Of a DNA stretch of 64,000 nt, positions 12,641 to 23,680 are shown piece after piece (position 1 is the stretch's first letter; every line of letters begins with the position of its first letter). Source of the stretch: Sycobia sp. Sy_11 (lineage: Eukaryota > Arthropoda > Insecta > Hymenoptera > Epichrysomallidae). Where the stretch lies: assembly GCA_018907035.1 (NCBI GenBank), contig JACCIC010000002.1, positions 1-64,000 on the forward strand, written 5' to 3'. The translations under genes were made by a program, and so were the position numbers. Under the pieces are notes generated by a model, which searched no databases, had not been told where the DNA came from, and was given only the letters and a program-made list of their open reading frames with translations.

Positions 12641-13520
12641 CATTGCAAAACATCTATATATTCTCGAACGAGATGATTAAAATAAAAGATTTATCCGATA
12701 GCCTTGATTTTCATTAAGTAATCTTACTTTGTAAAAATGATCACGATACTTGAAATCATTGGCATCCAAAACAACGAAACTTCCTAATAGTAACGTTATT
12801 TTACGAATTGTAAATTACGAAGTAATGCCTAATCTTGTTCTTTACCTGAAACTCATTGTGTATTACATTTTTCTAATAAACTTGCACTTATGCCGTTCCA
12901 TTTGATTCTATCGCGTTTAATCCCGTAACACAAATTATACAATTCATAAAAGAAAAAGAAAGGACGTCGACTGCGTATCTATCAATTAAATTGCCCATTG
13001 TAAAAAATAATCGACAACTTTAAGGAAAAAGTGGGTAAAGATCATAAAACTGCCTTGGTGGAAATATATATATATCGAATAAAATCTCTCGCCAATAGAT
13101 GGCGAAAACTGTATTTTACGAAAGCAGTGAAAATCCTCGAATAATGGCTAAATTTACTCATCATTAATGCCAAACGAAACCGCAAATCGTTAAAAAATAT
13201 TTTCATTACTCTCGAGGCGAATAAAACGATAAAACGATAAAACGAACTTTTTTTTTTTACTTAAAGGTAATAAATGTTACTTTTACTGCAGGTTTTGGAA
13301 ATAACAACTTTTTAAGAGTAGATTTAGTAGATTTATAGTAAGTTTAAGGATAGCCCAAAAGATAAGGTTTTGCTTTAATTTTGCAATTGATTGGATCACT
13401 GATCGCTGATTTCGAGGGCAAAGTACCAAAGTCTATTATAGATAATCACGATACCAAGTTAAAGAAGTACGCGCCCTCATTCACAGAAATTTACCTCAGT
13501 CCAACCGCCACGAAGGTCGA
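12641..13520. other. AT-rich unique DNA
   Basis: Stops are frequent in all frames. The only structure seen is a three-copy tandem repeat of an 8-mer (ATAAAACG) at 13,221-13,244. Confidence 0.55.
13221..13244. repeat. Three tandem copies of ATAAAACG
   Basis: A perfect 8-bp tandem triplication in AT-rich DNA, followed by a T tract (13,249-13,258). Confidence 0.85.
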
Positions 13521-13880
13521 TAATGCGACAATTGCTTGCCTCAGATAATGAAAAAAAAACCGCTGACATTGGCGGGAGGAGGGGGGGGGCTTCCCCTATA
13601 CATAACATACCTCTATCTCGCTCTCCCGCATCGCTCCCTATCAACCGAAACACGGAGAAAACGTGTAGGCGCGCGCGAGAATGCGAGCAGGTGAGGATCG
13701 CGCGTTCCTCCTCTCGACCGGCTGCGGGACCCCCGCCCCTCCATGCCCTCCCCTCCCCCGCCTAACCGCTCACTCCACCCTCAATAACAATTTTCGTGTA
13801 TAGAATGCCGGCGCGGCGCAATTACACGCGAGGTCGCTTCCTACTCTCGTCACCTGCGCGAGGGCCGCGCAGCTTCGGAG

Positions 13881-13881
13881 T

Positions 13882-13937
<56 letters not shown>
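13881..13937. repeat. (AT)n microsatellite
   Basis: About 28 TA units with one TTA interruption near the left end. A short GTGTGTGCGCGCGCGC alternating purine-pyrimidine tract follows at 13,992-14,008. Confidence 0.95.
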
Positions 13938-13940
<3 letters not shown>

Positions 13941-14190
13941 TGTATATATACCCACATGTTTTTTTACTGATATATGGCTGCGTGTGTATTTGTGTGTGCG
14001 CGCGCGCGCAACGGAACGCGCACACGTCGTGTCCCAACGAACAAGGGAGAGCGCGATAATAACAATTCGGAACCGAGCGTGTTTGTATATTAGTATACGC
14101 TATTCTTGTCTTTTCATTTCGCGGCGTGCTTTCCGTGTTGCAAGCGTTGTTTTTGTTTTTTTTTTTTGTTTTTTTATCCACGATGAAAGC

Positions 14191-14214
14191 TATATATATA
14201 TATATATATATATA
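14191..14214. repeat. (AT)n microsatellite, short
   Basis: About 12 TA units. Confidence 0.9.
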
Positions 14215-14662
14215 CAGATGAATTTAAATGGAATTGCGCTAAACAAAGGCAGTCTTGTGTCAATATAGGAGCTATATTAATTACAGTATATGTAGATTCT
14301 AACTGGAGGAAGATAATTTTTCGATATAAAGTTTTAAAAAAGAAATCAATTTCTTAAAATAGAAAATCATTCTATCTATGCATCATTCGAATAATGCGTA
14401 GATAACGATATTTAATAATTAATAATAATTGCTAATTTAAAATTAATATAGAGGGTGTCCAAATTAATGCTGAACAACCGAGCCGAACGGCGGAATCGAA
14501 AGTACTACCGTTATTCCGCGCAGGTTACTTAAACGTTCCGAAACTTTTTTAACGTACACTGTGAATAGCAAATGGCATATACAGGCTCGCTTAATGAGAG
14601 GGGATTCCCCGGGCATCGTCCTCACTCTGCCTGTCTTTCGTGTCTTCACTTGCCTTCAGAAC

Positions 14663-14698
14663 ATATATATATATATATATATATATATCTAATATCTA

Positions 14699-14739
<41 letters not shown>
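14663..14739. repeat. Double (AT)n microsatellite
   Basis: Two AT arrays (14,663-14,688 and 14,704-14,739) separated by a 15-bp spacer containing a duplicated CTAAT. Confidence 0.95.
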
Positions 14740-14740
<1 letters not shown>

Positions 14741-15060
14741 CGCGTTATACCGCGTTAATTTGTTATAAAAAAAATATAAATAAAACATAAAAAGAAACCA
14801 TAATACAGGAATATGAACATACAAATTTCAGAATTTGAATATAGAAACTCTATTTTTCATATGTGAAATATTTCATTAAATTCTAACTATTATCAATACT
14901 TTATTAAACCTGAATATTTAGATGAGAACCCCATTATAACGATACTTCAACGAGTTAACGTAATTTACTCTTTATAAATAATTCGCAGTTAAACCAAAAT
15001 TGTATTTGGAAAGAATGTAAAAATGTTATATTTAATTGTCATACCGTGTACGATGACACC

Positions 15061-15100
15061 AAATCTAATGATGATTTATTTTCTCTGTTTCAGGTACGTA
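15061..15100 (+). promoter_or_regulatory. Recursive (zero-length exon) splice site 1
   Basis: A branch-point-like CTAAT lies at 15,065-15,069, about 25 nt before the AG. A pyrimidine tract follows (TTATTTTCTCTGTTTCAG). The AG ends at 15,093 and is immediately followed by GTACGTAT, a good 5' splice site. This juxtaposed 3'ss|5'ss is the signature of recursive splice sites (ratchet points), known in insects from very long introns, where the intron is removed in segments and the site regenerates a donor. The same 17-mer recurs at 37,655-37,671. The inferred consequence is that 15 kb lies inside a long intron of a + strand gene. The alternative is a chance decoy. Confidence 0.6.
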
Positions 15101-16111
15101 TCAAAAGTCAATCCTATAATCTCCTGTTTATTCGGCATCCGATTGGTAATATTGCACAAATTAAATTTATCCAAAAAAAAAGAAGAAAAAAAAAACAATA
15201 ATAAATCGAACAACGAGACGAAAACGGCGAAACATCGCATCTCGACGCGCGCGCGCGTATTACACGCTCGATTTCAATAACCGTTTCGCGCGACCGCAGA
15301 GCCGGGACGTAATTCAATCGGGAGCTGCAATTATTAAAGTCCATCATCTCGATCCGAGTCGGGTTCAATTTTCGAGAGCGCCGCGGTCGAAGGATATATA
15401 ATAGCAGCGAGTAAAAGCGCGTACCTTACGCGCGGGGCAATTCCGGGAGAGTCTCCCTCTACCCCCCCCCCTCTCGCTCAGCCCGGCTCCGCTCTCGAAT
15501 TGAATTATGCGCCTTGTGCAAATTTCAAAAATATACGAGCTCATTTTGAACTGTTCATTAAGTCGCGTAATGGTCCTGCTCCGCTGCCCCGTACGCGGAA
15601 GCGCGGTAGAACTTTTACCTATTATTCGCGTCGTTTTTTCTGCCAATAGACGTAGACTGGGGCTTCTTTTTTCTTCGTCGCTGGACGATGATGGGACGAG
15701 AGATCGTTTTATACGGCTGGATTGTCTCTGGAAGGAAAATAATTCAGCGAATAATACTCATATCGAATTTATAATATCGTATAAGATACCGCGCTGTGTA
15801 TATAAGCTGTTAAAGAAACACGCTGAAACGAAACTGCTTTTTCTCTACTCTGTAAAGTTGAGTCAGTGGAATTTTCACTGGTCAATTAATGTATATTCCA
15901 CTGTTTACCTGGTGCGAATCGAGATAGCGCCAGATACGCTCGTGAAATATTCACCGAACTGACCAGTGACCATTTTGTCAGTTTTCAAACAGTGCGGCGA
16001 TATCCGCTGATTCAACTTTTGGATAGTACAGTAATTCGCCGACGCACTCGGATGCGCTGTCGAACAAAGGCGATGCGAATTCAAAGCACTCTTGACGTAC
16101 CTTTTTCCGAC

Positions 16112-16112
<1 letters not shown>

Positions 16113-16146
<34 letters not shown>
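16113..16146. repeat. (CT)n microsatellite
   Basis: About 17 CT units. Confidence 0.95.
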
Positions 16147-16149
<3 letters not shown>

Positions 16150-16270
16150 CGCTTTGACGGTCGACGGCAAGTGCGCCGGGAACAGGGAAAAGCAAAGGGA
16201 GCGGCGTCCCTTTAAAAAATTCAACGAAAACCGAGCGAGCGACGCGTTGGCTTTTTAAAGCCAAACCTCG

Positions 16271-16273
<3 letters not shown>

Positions 16274-16305
<32 letters not shown>
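16274..16305. repeat. (CT)n microsatellite
   Basis: About 16 CT units, 130 bp after the preceding CT array and in the same orientation. Confidence 0.95.
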
Positions 16306-16307
<2 letters not shown>

Positions 16308-16660
16308 TCTGTATTTTTCGTTTTTCGCGCGCCGCGGGAAAAGGATGTGGGGTGATGGTGCAGGGGGGGGGGAAGAACAGGGAGCGAGAAATATATAGAT
16401 ATATACTCCTTGCCATTGTTCGCGCTGACTCGATAGTGGACCACCGAGTAGCTTTTCCTTTTAGTTCCACCCGCGAGCCGATGCCTTTTTTCGTGCGAGA
16501 ATGGGGGGGGGAGGGTGAGTGGGAGTTTCCGGATGATGCACGTGGCCGCTCGGGGGATAGAAAGATCGATTCTCGTCCCTTTTCCTTTTATCGAATTAAT
16601 GGAATCCCTTTATTTCGTAATGTATTATTAATTGTAATTCGGAGAATTTAGGGTCGTTAT

Positions 16661-17640
16661 TCAGTGTCACGGGAGGCTCTAGTAGAACGAGTGAGCTGAG
16701 ACTACATCTCAAGACATTACCAACTCGATAATTCTACCCGAGTGAAAAAGAGCTGGCAAAACAGTGTTTTTGCTCCAAAAGATTATCTCATTGGAAATAA
16801 AACAAAAAAAATTGTCATCGATCTTACACTTGTTTCATAAACGAGTATAATATAATTATAATGATGGACAGGCCAAAAAAAAAACAAAATCTAAACAACG
16901 GATACTAAAAACTAATGAAAATAAAAAGAATCAATACACTGTAATTAGCGAAGGATGATCCAACAACGCACATCACTAATTTTGCCAAATCTACGTGTCT
17001 GCTTTGTCAAACAATTCCAGCTGCTTTGAAAAATTCAGTCACACGTTAGTCTATATTGTGATCCCTATCGTGGAAAGCAGTGTTATTCGAAGATATTTCA
17101 AAAATTAAACCTTTATGCGAACGTTTATGATTTTTTCCGAAACATTGTCAAATAACAAAACGTGTTTAAAGATTCTACAATAGTTCTAACTCGTACTATG
17201 GTCGAAGATGTACCTAAATCTACGATTTTCACGAAATTTTCACGGGGGAAAAAGCAGTTTTGGGAAACACGCCTTTGAAACATTATGGAACGGCTGCTAT
17301 ATTCTCGCATCAACTTTGAATATCGAACAAAAAAAGAACGTTATAACCGTACAATATTCCACAGATGTCCTAGATTCAACAAATAAAAAAAAAAACATCG
17401 TTTTCTCTTGAAACCAGGAGATGACATCCCATCACATTGTTCCTCGAATTTATATCTCTATATTTTCTACTATAAGAGTATTTCATCTACCTGGCTAATA
17501 ATGCTTATAAACCGTGACTCGAGGAAAAAATTTGTCGTAATTTATGGAAAAATTACCATCGTATACCTTCCTACACGAAGTCGTCGCGGGTCGAAAGCAT
17601 TTAACGAGTCCAAAAAAAAACGAACCAACGTACCTTGACT
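16661..17640. other. AT-rich unique DNA around the possible hAT fossil
   Basis: Apart from the weak transposase-like fragments nothing is recognised. Stops are frequent in all frames. Confidence 0.45.
16861..17280 (+). pseudogene. Possible decayed hAT-like (ZBED-type) transposase fragment
   Basis: One frame at 16,981-17,046 reads FAKSTCLLCQTIPAALKNS, then VTR and a stop. The CxxC pair (16,996 and 17,005) plus the spacing to KNSVTR resembles the zinc finger of hAT/ZBED-derived transposases, where CLxC is followed by a KxxNxxRHY helix. Further on, in another frame (17,159-17,209), NVFKDSTIVLTRTMVEDV resembles the 'ISLSRxTVxRRIEDM' segment of the same family in the expected order. Stops and frameshifts separate the pieces. 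No terminal inverted repeats or 8-bp target duplication were found. This is a weak match by eye and could be coincidence in AT-rich DNA. Confidence 0.27.
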
Positions 17641-17699
17641 CCTCTATTTTCACTCGGCCCCGTAGTTCAAGTTCGAGACAAAGAGAAAAAAACTAAGTG

Positions 17700-17703
<4 letters not shown>

Positions 17704-17758
<55 letters not shown>
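17704..17758. repeat. (AT)n microsatellite, long
   Basis: About 27 uninterrupted TA units, followed by a G-rich stretch (17,770-17,890). Confidence 0.95.
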
Positions 17759-17765
<7 letters not shown>

Positions 17766-17903
17766 TGCGTGCTGGGTGGTGTGGCGCGCGTAGTGCTGCG
17801 GCAGGGCAGGGAAGGTGTGGGGGCGGCGAGACGGCTCGCTGGTTTGCAGGGGGCGGGGGGTCGACCAGACAACGTGCAGGGGGGGAGGAATACGACGACG
17901 TCG

Positions 17904-17905
<2 letters not shown>

Positions 17906-17943
<38 letters not shown>
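17906..17943. repeat. (CT)n microsatellite
   Basis: About 18 CT units preceded by G-rich sequence with several GGGG runs (17,850-17,886). Confidence 0.95.
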
Positions 17944-17946
<3 letters not shown>

Positions 17947-18452
17947 GGTTATTGGCCATTGTCTGATGGCGGGACTAAACCAGGATATATCCTCGGTCTA
18001 CGCCACCACCCTTGTCGACCCCCTCTCTCTCGCCCCTCTCTCTCTTTCTTCCCTTTGGGTTCTCCCGCGATACGTGGCCGACGATGTATTTTTGAATTTT
18101 TCATTACCTAAGATGGCGGGGGCAAAGTTCTCGATAGGTTGCGAGAAGCTTCTGCTTTATTAAAGTCGCTTTGTTAGAAAGAGAGTTTTTTTTTCTTTTG
18201 GAAAAGGACCCTCGTTTTATTGGTTGTATATATATTCGTGCTTCGGTATCAGAATAATTGTTTGTTTTACATAATTTATATCGTACTGGAATATTCGTTT
18301 GATTTGTAGTGGATTGTTTGAAGAGCAGAGTAGAAGCGAACGAATACGAAGCGCACTAGCATATGAAAACCTTATAAAAAATAGCGATTAAACTGGAATT
18401 TCTCCGGTAATTTTTTGGGTGAAATACGTTATTATTAAAGATAATAATTTTA

Positions 18453-18497
<45 letters not shown>

Positions 18498-19011
18498 AGA
18501 GGGGAAAAAAACAAGAGTAGTGGATTGTATTTGTGGTTAATTTACTCTACGATAATGAAATACGGAAGTCGAAAGTTTTACCGAAACTATAACTTAACCA
18601 TATTTATCACAATAAGATTAAAAGAGTTTTACAGTTATACCATGTTAGATCTCGATAATCGTCCACAGTGTTCAGTCAGAAAGCAAAGCAAAGACCACAA
18701 TTTCCACCCGTAATTTTGGGTCCTTGTCAAGTCCGAGCCTGCAGCGCTAAATAATCCCCAAAATTTGCCATTTACCGAGCACAATTCACAAAGCGCGATG
18801 AGATCGCGCCCGGAATTCGACTCGGGAAAATTTACGCCTTAGTCGCCCGCGCGCGAAATATATTGTACAGATCCCCCATTAATCACAGCGAAACATTTTC
18901 ACCGAGCCACGAACGGGCTTCCGATAATGTCACGCTCCTTGTGACGAAAGTTCTGTCGTCGTCCTGCGGTCGGCAACGCCTGGGCTCGACGTCGATATTC
19001 TTCTACCGAGT

Positions 19012-19014
<3 letters not shown>
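17944..19014. other. Non-coding DNA between repeats
   Basis: AT-rich with a short CpG-rich part (18,730-18,850). No exon or RNA gene is recognised. Confidence 0.5.
18451..18495. repeat. (AT)n microsatellite
   Basis: About 21 TA units with one GTA interruption. Confidence 0.95.

Positions 19015-19066
<52 letters not shown>
19015..19066. repeat. (AT)n microsatellite
   Basis: About 26 AT units. Confidence 0.95.
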
Positions 19067-19069
<3 letters not shown>

Positions 19070-20700
19070 TAATATAAACTCATGTGCGTGAATAAATCGT
19101 GATTAATCGAGCCATTACGCATATAGTACTATAATGCGATAATATTCCGGATTTTGTTTGAGATTGCCCCGTGAGTCCATGTTATTGACCAAGTTTTCGG
19201 ATGAGTCATTAACTCAAACGTAGAATTTTTAAATAGTAGCTCGTCGTTAAAATTTCCATGGGAAATGGAAAAGTAACTTAAATAAAGCTTACAACGTATT
19301 CGAAACCTTCTGCTGTTGTTAAATTTTCTAGAAAACAATTTTGTCATTCTGGTTTAAGAAAGTAATTAAGTCCGGGAATTCATTTAGAAATTGGAACTTG
19401 AATCTGTTACAATCTCAGTTTCAGTTCTCTAAATATTGGATATGTAAAAAAGACTTTGAATGTTCGCAGAGCTTCAATATCTAAAATTGGATCAAAATAA
19501 TGGCATACAAAAGTTTTATGTAGACCTATTCGAATATTTAAATTGAATTTTTCTTTAACAACATATATGTATATATTTTATAATTATTTATACCTGACCC
19601 GTACGCTTACGCGGGACAGCTTAAAGATTAAATTACAATCTTCATACAGATGTACTTGAAATTCGATTCTTCGAACTGTTCGATTTCAACACTCTTCAAG
19701 ACGCTCCGGCGCATTCGTTTATAGGGAGATTCGAACGTAGATTTGAAAACTTGATAGGCGCGAACTACAGGGCTGGCGCCTTTATTAAATCTTCAAGGTA
19801 GTGCGCGCCAATCGGTGCTGCTCAATAAAGACGAACATATTTTTAGTCGATGATGATGATGATTGCGTCAGTACTGACTAGCCCGACCCATACATATACG
19901 GTGACACCGAATGCTGATGAAAATCTGATCTGACAACGTCGCATCCCAGAAACTGGGAAAATTGATCGAGCAGCCAGGGATTATAAGGCTTTTTTCTAGC
20001 AGCTATTTAGAGGCTACAGTTTTTCTCGCCGCTTTAAAGCGTTTCTTTTATTAGACTTCATCGTTTTCACTTATAAATACAGAACTGATTTTTCGAGAAA
20101 AAAAAAACTCCCTTAACTTATACTATATAGCTTCTTCACACATCTTTCCAATTCCCAGGATTGCATCAAGCTTATGCAAAAATTTAATGGTCGATTATCG
20201 ACTTTTTTTCAGAAGCGTCTTATATTAACAGAGACTACAAAATACTAGTTATTTAACACTTTTGAAAGAAAAATATTTTGAGAAACGAATGGAAACGGCG
20301 ACATTTTATAGATTTACCCAATTTTACAAGCGTACATCTAAAGCCTTCGAATGGTACGAGTAAATTTCTGGAATTGTTGCCAGTTTATGTATCCCACTAT
20401 AATCGATCGATATAACCAATTGAAAAAAACACATATAAATAATGGAAATAAAATCGAATTTATCACGTACCTATACTATTCCAAAGTGTTCGATGCTGTT
20501 CACGTTATACTATTCGAACTATTCGAACGTCAAGAATTTCCCCACTGTATTTCGAACTGTTCGAACCCGAGATTTGCCTCGATTGGAACAAACCTATGCA
20601 TTCTATTCCTCCTCGGAAAAAAAATCGTATTCGCCATAAAAATAACAGAATTCAAACCACAATATCGAACCTGTAGACGAATAGAGTCCTTGGCATTCCG
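19067..20700. other. AT-rich unique DNA
   Basis: A moderately GC-balanced core (19,590-19,990) includes a perfect 12-bp palindrome GTCAGTACTGAC (19,867-19,878) and a (GAT)4 run just before it. A 120-codon open frame (20,351-20,713, +) has no recognisable domain. It contains repeated TTCGAAC words and is treated as fortuitous. Confidence 0.45.
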
Positions 20701-20814
20701 CTTATTCAAATAGAAAATCCAACCCCTCGGTCGAGCCCCCGGGCTCACGATCGCCGACAGGCTATGATGCATTGCCGTCGCTGCTCGTGCAAACAAAGCA
20801 CTCGAAAAGCACCC

Positions 20815-20818
<4 letters not shown>

Positions 20819-20852
<34 letters not shown>
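20819..20852. repeat. (GA)n microsatellite
   Basis: About 17 GA units. Confidence 0.95.
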
Positions 20853-20854
<2 letters not shown>

Positions 20855-21009
20855 CGCGAGTGCGACTTTCCCATGACCCAGATACCCGATCGTTCCCCGT
20901 GGACGTTTGCGCGCATCATTGCGGGACGACGGGGGCTACGGAGGGTCGCCACCGGGCCCGCACACACCCCTTTGGCAACGATGCACGTGCCGCCGCGACG
21001 TGTCTTCTG

Positions 21010-21013
<4 letters not shown>

Positions 21014-21058
<45 letters not shown>
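21014..21058. repeat. (AT)n microsatellite
   Basis: About 22 TA units, ending 65 bp before a predicted TATA box. Confidence 0.95.
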
Positions 21059-21059
<1 letters not shown>

Positions 21060-21119
21060 CAGCCGCCGAGATATCAATCGGCGCGGAGAGAACGTATGCG
21101 CGCGCACTTCACCGGATCG

Positions 21120-21160
21120 CCGGTATAAAGGGCGACATGTGCACCACGACACTCAGTCTC
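21120..21160 (+). promoter_or_regulatory. Candidate TATA/initiator core promoter
   Basis: TATAAAGG begins at 21,124 and an arthropod-type initiator TCAGTC lies at 21,153-21,158. Taking the A at 21,155 as +1 puts the TATA box at -31, the canonical spacing. The surroundings are CpG-rich. Going through the other TCAGT occurrences I noticed in the window, I found none with a well-spaced TATA element. A (CT)n tract follows the initiator, as in some insect promoters. It could drive an alternative first exon of the host gene or an independent non-coding transcript. Confidence 0.4.
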
Positions 21161-21836
21161 TCTCTCTCTCTCTATCTCACAGTACTCGATGCTTATAACC
21201 ATTTCGCCCGTTTGCGATTATTATTAGCCTCGATCATCGCTTTAACACGAGAAAATAGGGGGTGGCGGTGGTTCGCAAGGGTGTACGGGACAGGGGTCCT
21301 TGGGAGAGGGCCGCCCCTGCAGCAGTTTTCAATCGCGAATTTTTTTTCACTCTCCGTCTATCTCTCTATCTATATCTCACTTTCCATCCAGCCAAATAGA
21401 TCGGATTACACGCCGAGAGCAGCTAGAACGACCCGCGCGAGCATTGTATTATCATCGGGGCGTATTATTTCGTCCCGATCGAAGGGAGACTATTAGAACC
21501 GGATATATGTATTATTATCGTACGAATCGCACGAGCACCACGATATCGCTTGACAATCGAACAGACTTTTACCCCTTTCATCCACTGTTTAAATTAGATT
21601 TTCCGCGCGCCTGTACACGGCTGCTCTTGTGTTCTATTAGTATTTCGATCATTGGAGCTTTGCGCTCCTCATTGCCGCGTGGCATGGCGTATCAAACGTA
21701 TTATTGATATTGATATTCATTTGCAATGCAAATGTGGATCATACGGTTCGTAAGTAGGATAATTCATGGGCAAGCTGCGAAATTGCAGAGAATCGCTCGT
21801 AGCCATCTCCTCGCAGAAAATTCGTCGCAGGTAAGA
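21155..21836 (+). other. Hypothetical first exon downstream of the core promoter
   Basis: This model starts at the predicted +1 and ends at a strong donor CAG|GTAAGA (cut after 21,836). An earlier alternative donor is TTC|GTAAGT (after 21,751). The interval holds open frames of 119 and 135 codons without recognisable domains, so it would most likely be 5' untranslated. The next good acceptor is at 23,151. It rests only on motif spacing. Confidence 0.2.
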
Positions 21837-21990
21837 GGCTCCTTTTAATGTGGAACTATAGGCAAAAGTAACGGTAGGTCGGTGTCTCTGTAGCCAGTGG
21901 CTGAGCGAGTGACCCAGGGAATTTGGACAATTAAGCAAGTTGGGACAGGTTAGAGTTAATTAAGGGTAAACGCATAATGCCCGAGCGATC

Positions 21991-22022
21991 GAAGAAGAAG
22001 AAGAAGAAGAGAGAGAGAGAGA
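21991..22022. repeat. (GAA)n then (GA)n compound microsatellite
   Basis: About seven GAA units run directly into six GA units. Confidence 0.9.
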
Positions 22023-23130
22023 TTCTAGAAACATAAGAGATCGAGCAGTAGACGAATGAAGAGTAAAGATGGATGATCGTGTATTATTATGTACTGGACT
22101 TTTCTATAGGCTTGTGAGAAAGAAGTTTCAAAACATGTAGAAATCATTAAAGGCATCTGCGCCTTTTTATATAAAATTTTCCTGACAATTACAGGAGAAG
22201 ACAATTGCGCTAACGCGCCGCGAATGACCAATAATTATAATAATTCCTTTTTTTTGGCTCAGCTGGCTCGCGCACTGCACACACACACACGCGCGCGCGA
22301 CAGACGGTTTCGAAGATGGAAGCGACAGCTCCACACGACAGAAGTAGCCAAAGAAAGCGTCACACGTACGTATATATGGCCATACCGGACAAGACCCTCT
22401 GGTGTGTGTGTGTGCGAGCGCGCGCCCTTCAGCCGGCTGACGACATCATTTCAGTCACGTAAACAGTTTTCGCGAGCGCGTGGCTCGAATTCGAGAGCGC
22501 GCCGTTGGTCCGAGTGCGCATCGGGATACGCCTCGATGGTCTGCCGAGACATTTTTTTGCCGTTGTTGTTGCCGCCAGTCTCTTAAGGGCCGCCATGAAT
22601 ATTATCTCTCGGGCTTTGATTCGCTCATTATGATTGCCTTTGTATTGGGACGAACGAAGTTAATTTAAAAAAAAAAAATTTTCCAAGTATAATGAAAATA
22701 TCGAACGTTTGTCGGGGCATTTGAAGAGGCAATTTAATGATTACGTGATGTAAAGTGAATAATATTACTACATATATATATGACATCGACGAAAACAAAA
22801 ATACGGCGCTATATAAAACAATCTTTTTGATTACTTTATAGTGTACGATATTATTTGAACTACTATCGCGCATTTATCATTATCTGGATGAATATCTCGA
22901 TCTATAAATTCGTGTGATTTTCCTCCTCTGACAAATATATGTATATAAATATATTGCTATGTCTAAATTTTTAATTCAGATATATCCGATCAAGCTATAT
23001 ATATGTATATATACGAACTATACTGACTTATCTAGTTAGAGTAACCTAAAGATAAGAATTCAATATCCGCAATTACATACAATATTGAAGTATCTTCGCG
23101 GAGATAACGTTTGCGACGAACGGTAATTGT
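22023..23130. other. Non-coding DNA, CpG-rich then AT-rich
   Basis: 22,250-22,560 is CpG-rich with short CA, GC and GT runs. 22,660-23,100 is AT-rich. Nothing gene-like is recognised. Confidence 0.5.
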
Positions 23131-23363
23131 TTTTTTTTTTTTTTTTTACAGCCATGAGCTCTTATAACGAGGCTAAAGGAATTCCGAAAGATTATCTCCT
23201 TTTCTTAAATAGAGTTAGAGAGTCGTACAAGGACAGTTGGAAGAACTTAAGTTGCGCCGCTGAAATAATTCATCGCTGCGCGTTAAGCGCCGGTGGGTCG
23301 CGTCTCTCCACGATCGCTCGACGGTCGTTCCGACGAGGAGCGAATAAGACGAATAGCGGATAG
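23131..23363 (+). other. Candidate exon: acceptor plus Kozak-like ATG and 69-codon frame
   Basis: An unbroken T tract ends in ACAG (AG at 23,150-23,151). The presumed exon begins CC ATG AGC, with the ATG at 23,154. The frame runs 69 codons to TAG (23,361-23,363) and its N-terminal third (MSSYNEAKGIPKDYLLF...) has a protein-like composition with mixed charged and hydrophobic residues. Possible internal donors are GCCG|GTGGGT near 23,291 and, beyond the stop, ATAG|GTGCGT near 23,400. I do not recognise the peptide. It could be the coding start exon of a transcript from the 21.1-kb promoter, or a chance acceptor. Confidence 0.22.
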
Positions 23364-23582
23364 AGAAATGTAAAAAGAAACGGAGAAGATGGGCCTTATA
23401 GGTGCGTGGAATGTGCATATACGTTTCATAAGGTCCAAAGTCTCCACGACGCGCCTGCATTCGCATCGCATCGTCTCTCGTCCCGTACCGCGGTAGTCGA
23501 GAGCTGTGTATAATAATAATGTGTAAGTGTGGCGTTTGGTCCAGGGACAATGACGCGTCGCAGAGCCGCAGTCAGCCTCTCT

Positions 23583-23589
<7 letters not shown>

Positions 23590-23615
<26 letters not shown>
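23590..23615. repeat. (CT)n microsatellite
   Basis: About 13 CT units. Confidence 0.9.
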
Positions 23616-23622
<7 letters not shown>

Positions 23623-23660
23623 CTTCATCTCGCTCTATTCCATGTAGTGGTATATCGTCG

Positions 23661-23680
23661 CAACGCAACGCAACGCAACG
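23661..23680. repeat. (CAACG)4 pentanucleotide tandem repeat
   Basis: Four perfect copies of a 5-bp unit, unlike the dinucleotide arrays that dominate the window. Confidence 0.9.

Larger units (their letters stand above)
13521..15080. other. Repeat-dense non-coding DNA
   Basis: A CpG-rich piece (13,660-13,880) is followed by several (AT)n arrays and by AT-rich unique sequence (14,220-14,460 and 14,740-15,080). Nothing gene-like is visible. Confidence 0.5.
15101..16660. other. Mixed non-coding DNA with two (CT)n arrays
   Basis: AT-rich after the recursive site, then CpG-rich (15,240-15,650). A 151-codon open frame (15,507-15,962, +) has no recognisable domain and no clear splice bounds. G runs occur near 16,363 and 16,504. 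Confidence 0.4.

Noticed and set aside
14451..14460. GAGGGTGTCC word also present inverted at 52,877-52,886, like a DNA-transposon terminus
   Set aside because: Only 10 bp are shared, 38 kb apart, with no flanking similarity. Chance matches of this length are common in 64 kb.
15507..15962. 151-codon frame after recursive site 1
   Set aside because: No domain, no splice sites at sensible positions, and no in-frame relation to the recursive site.
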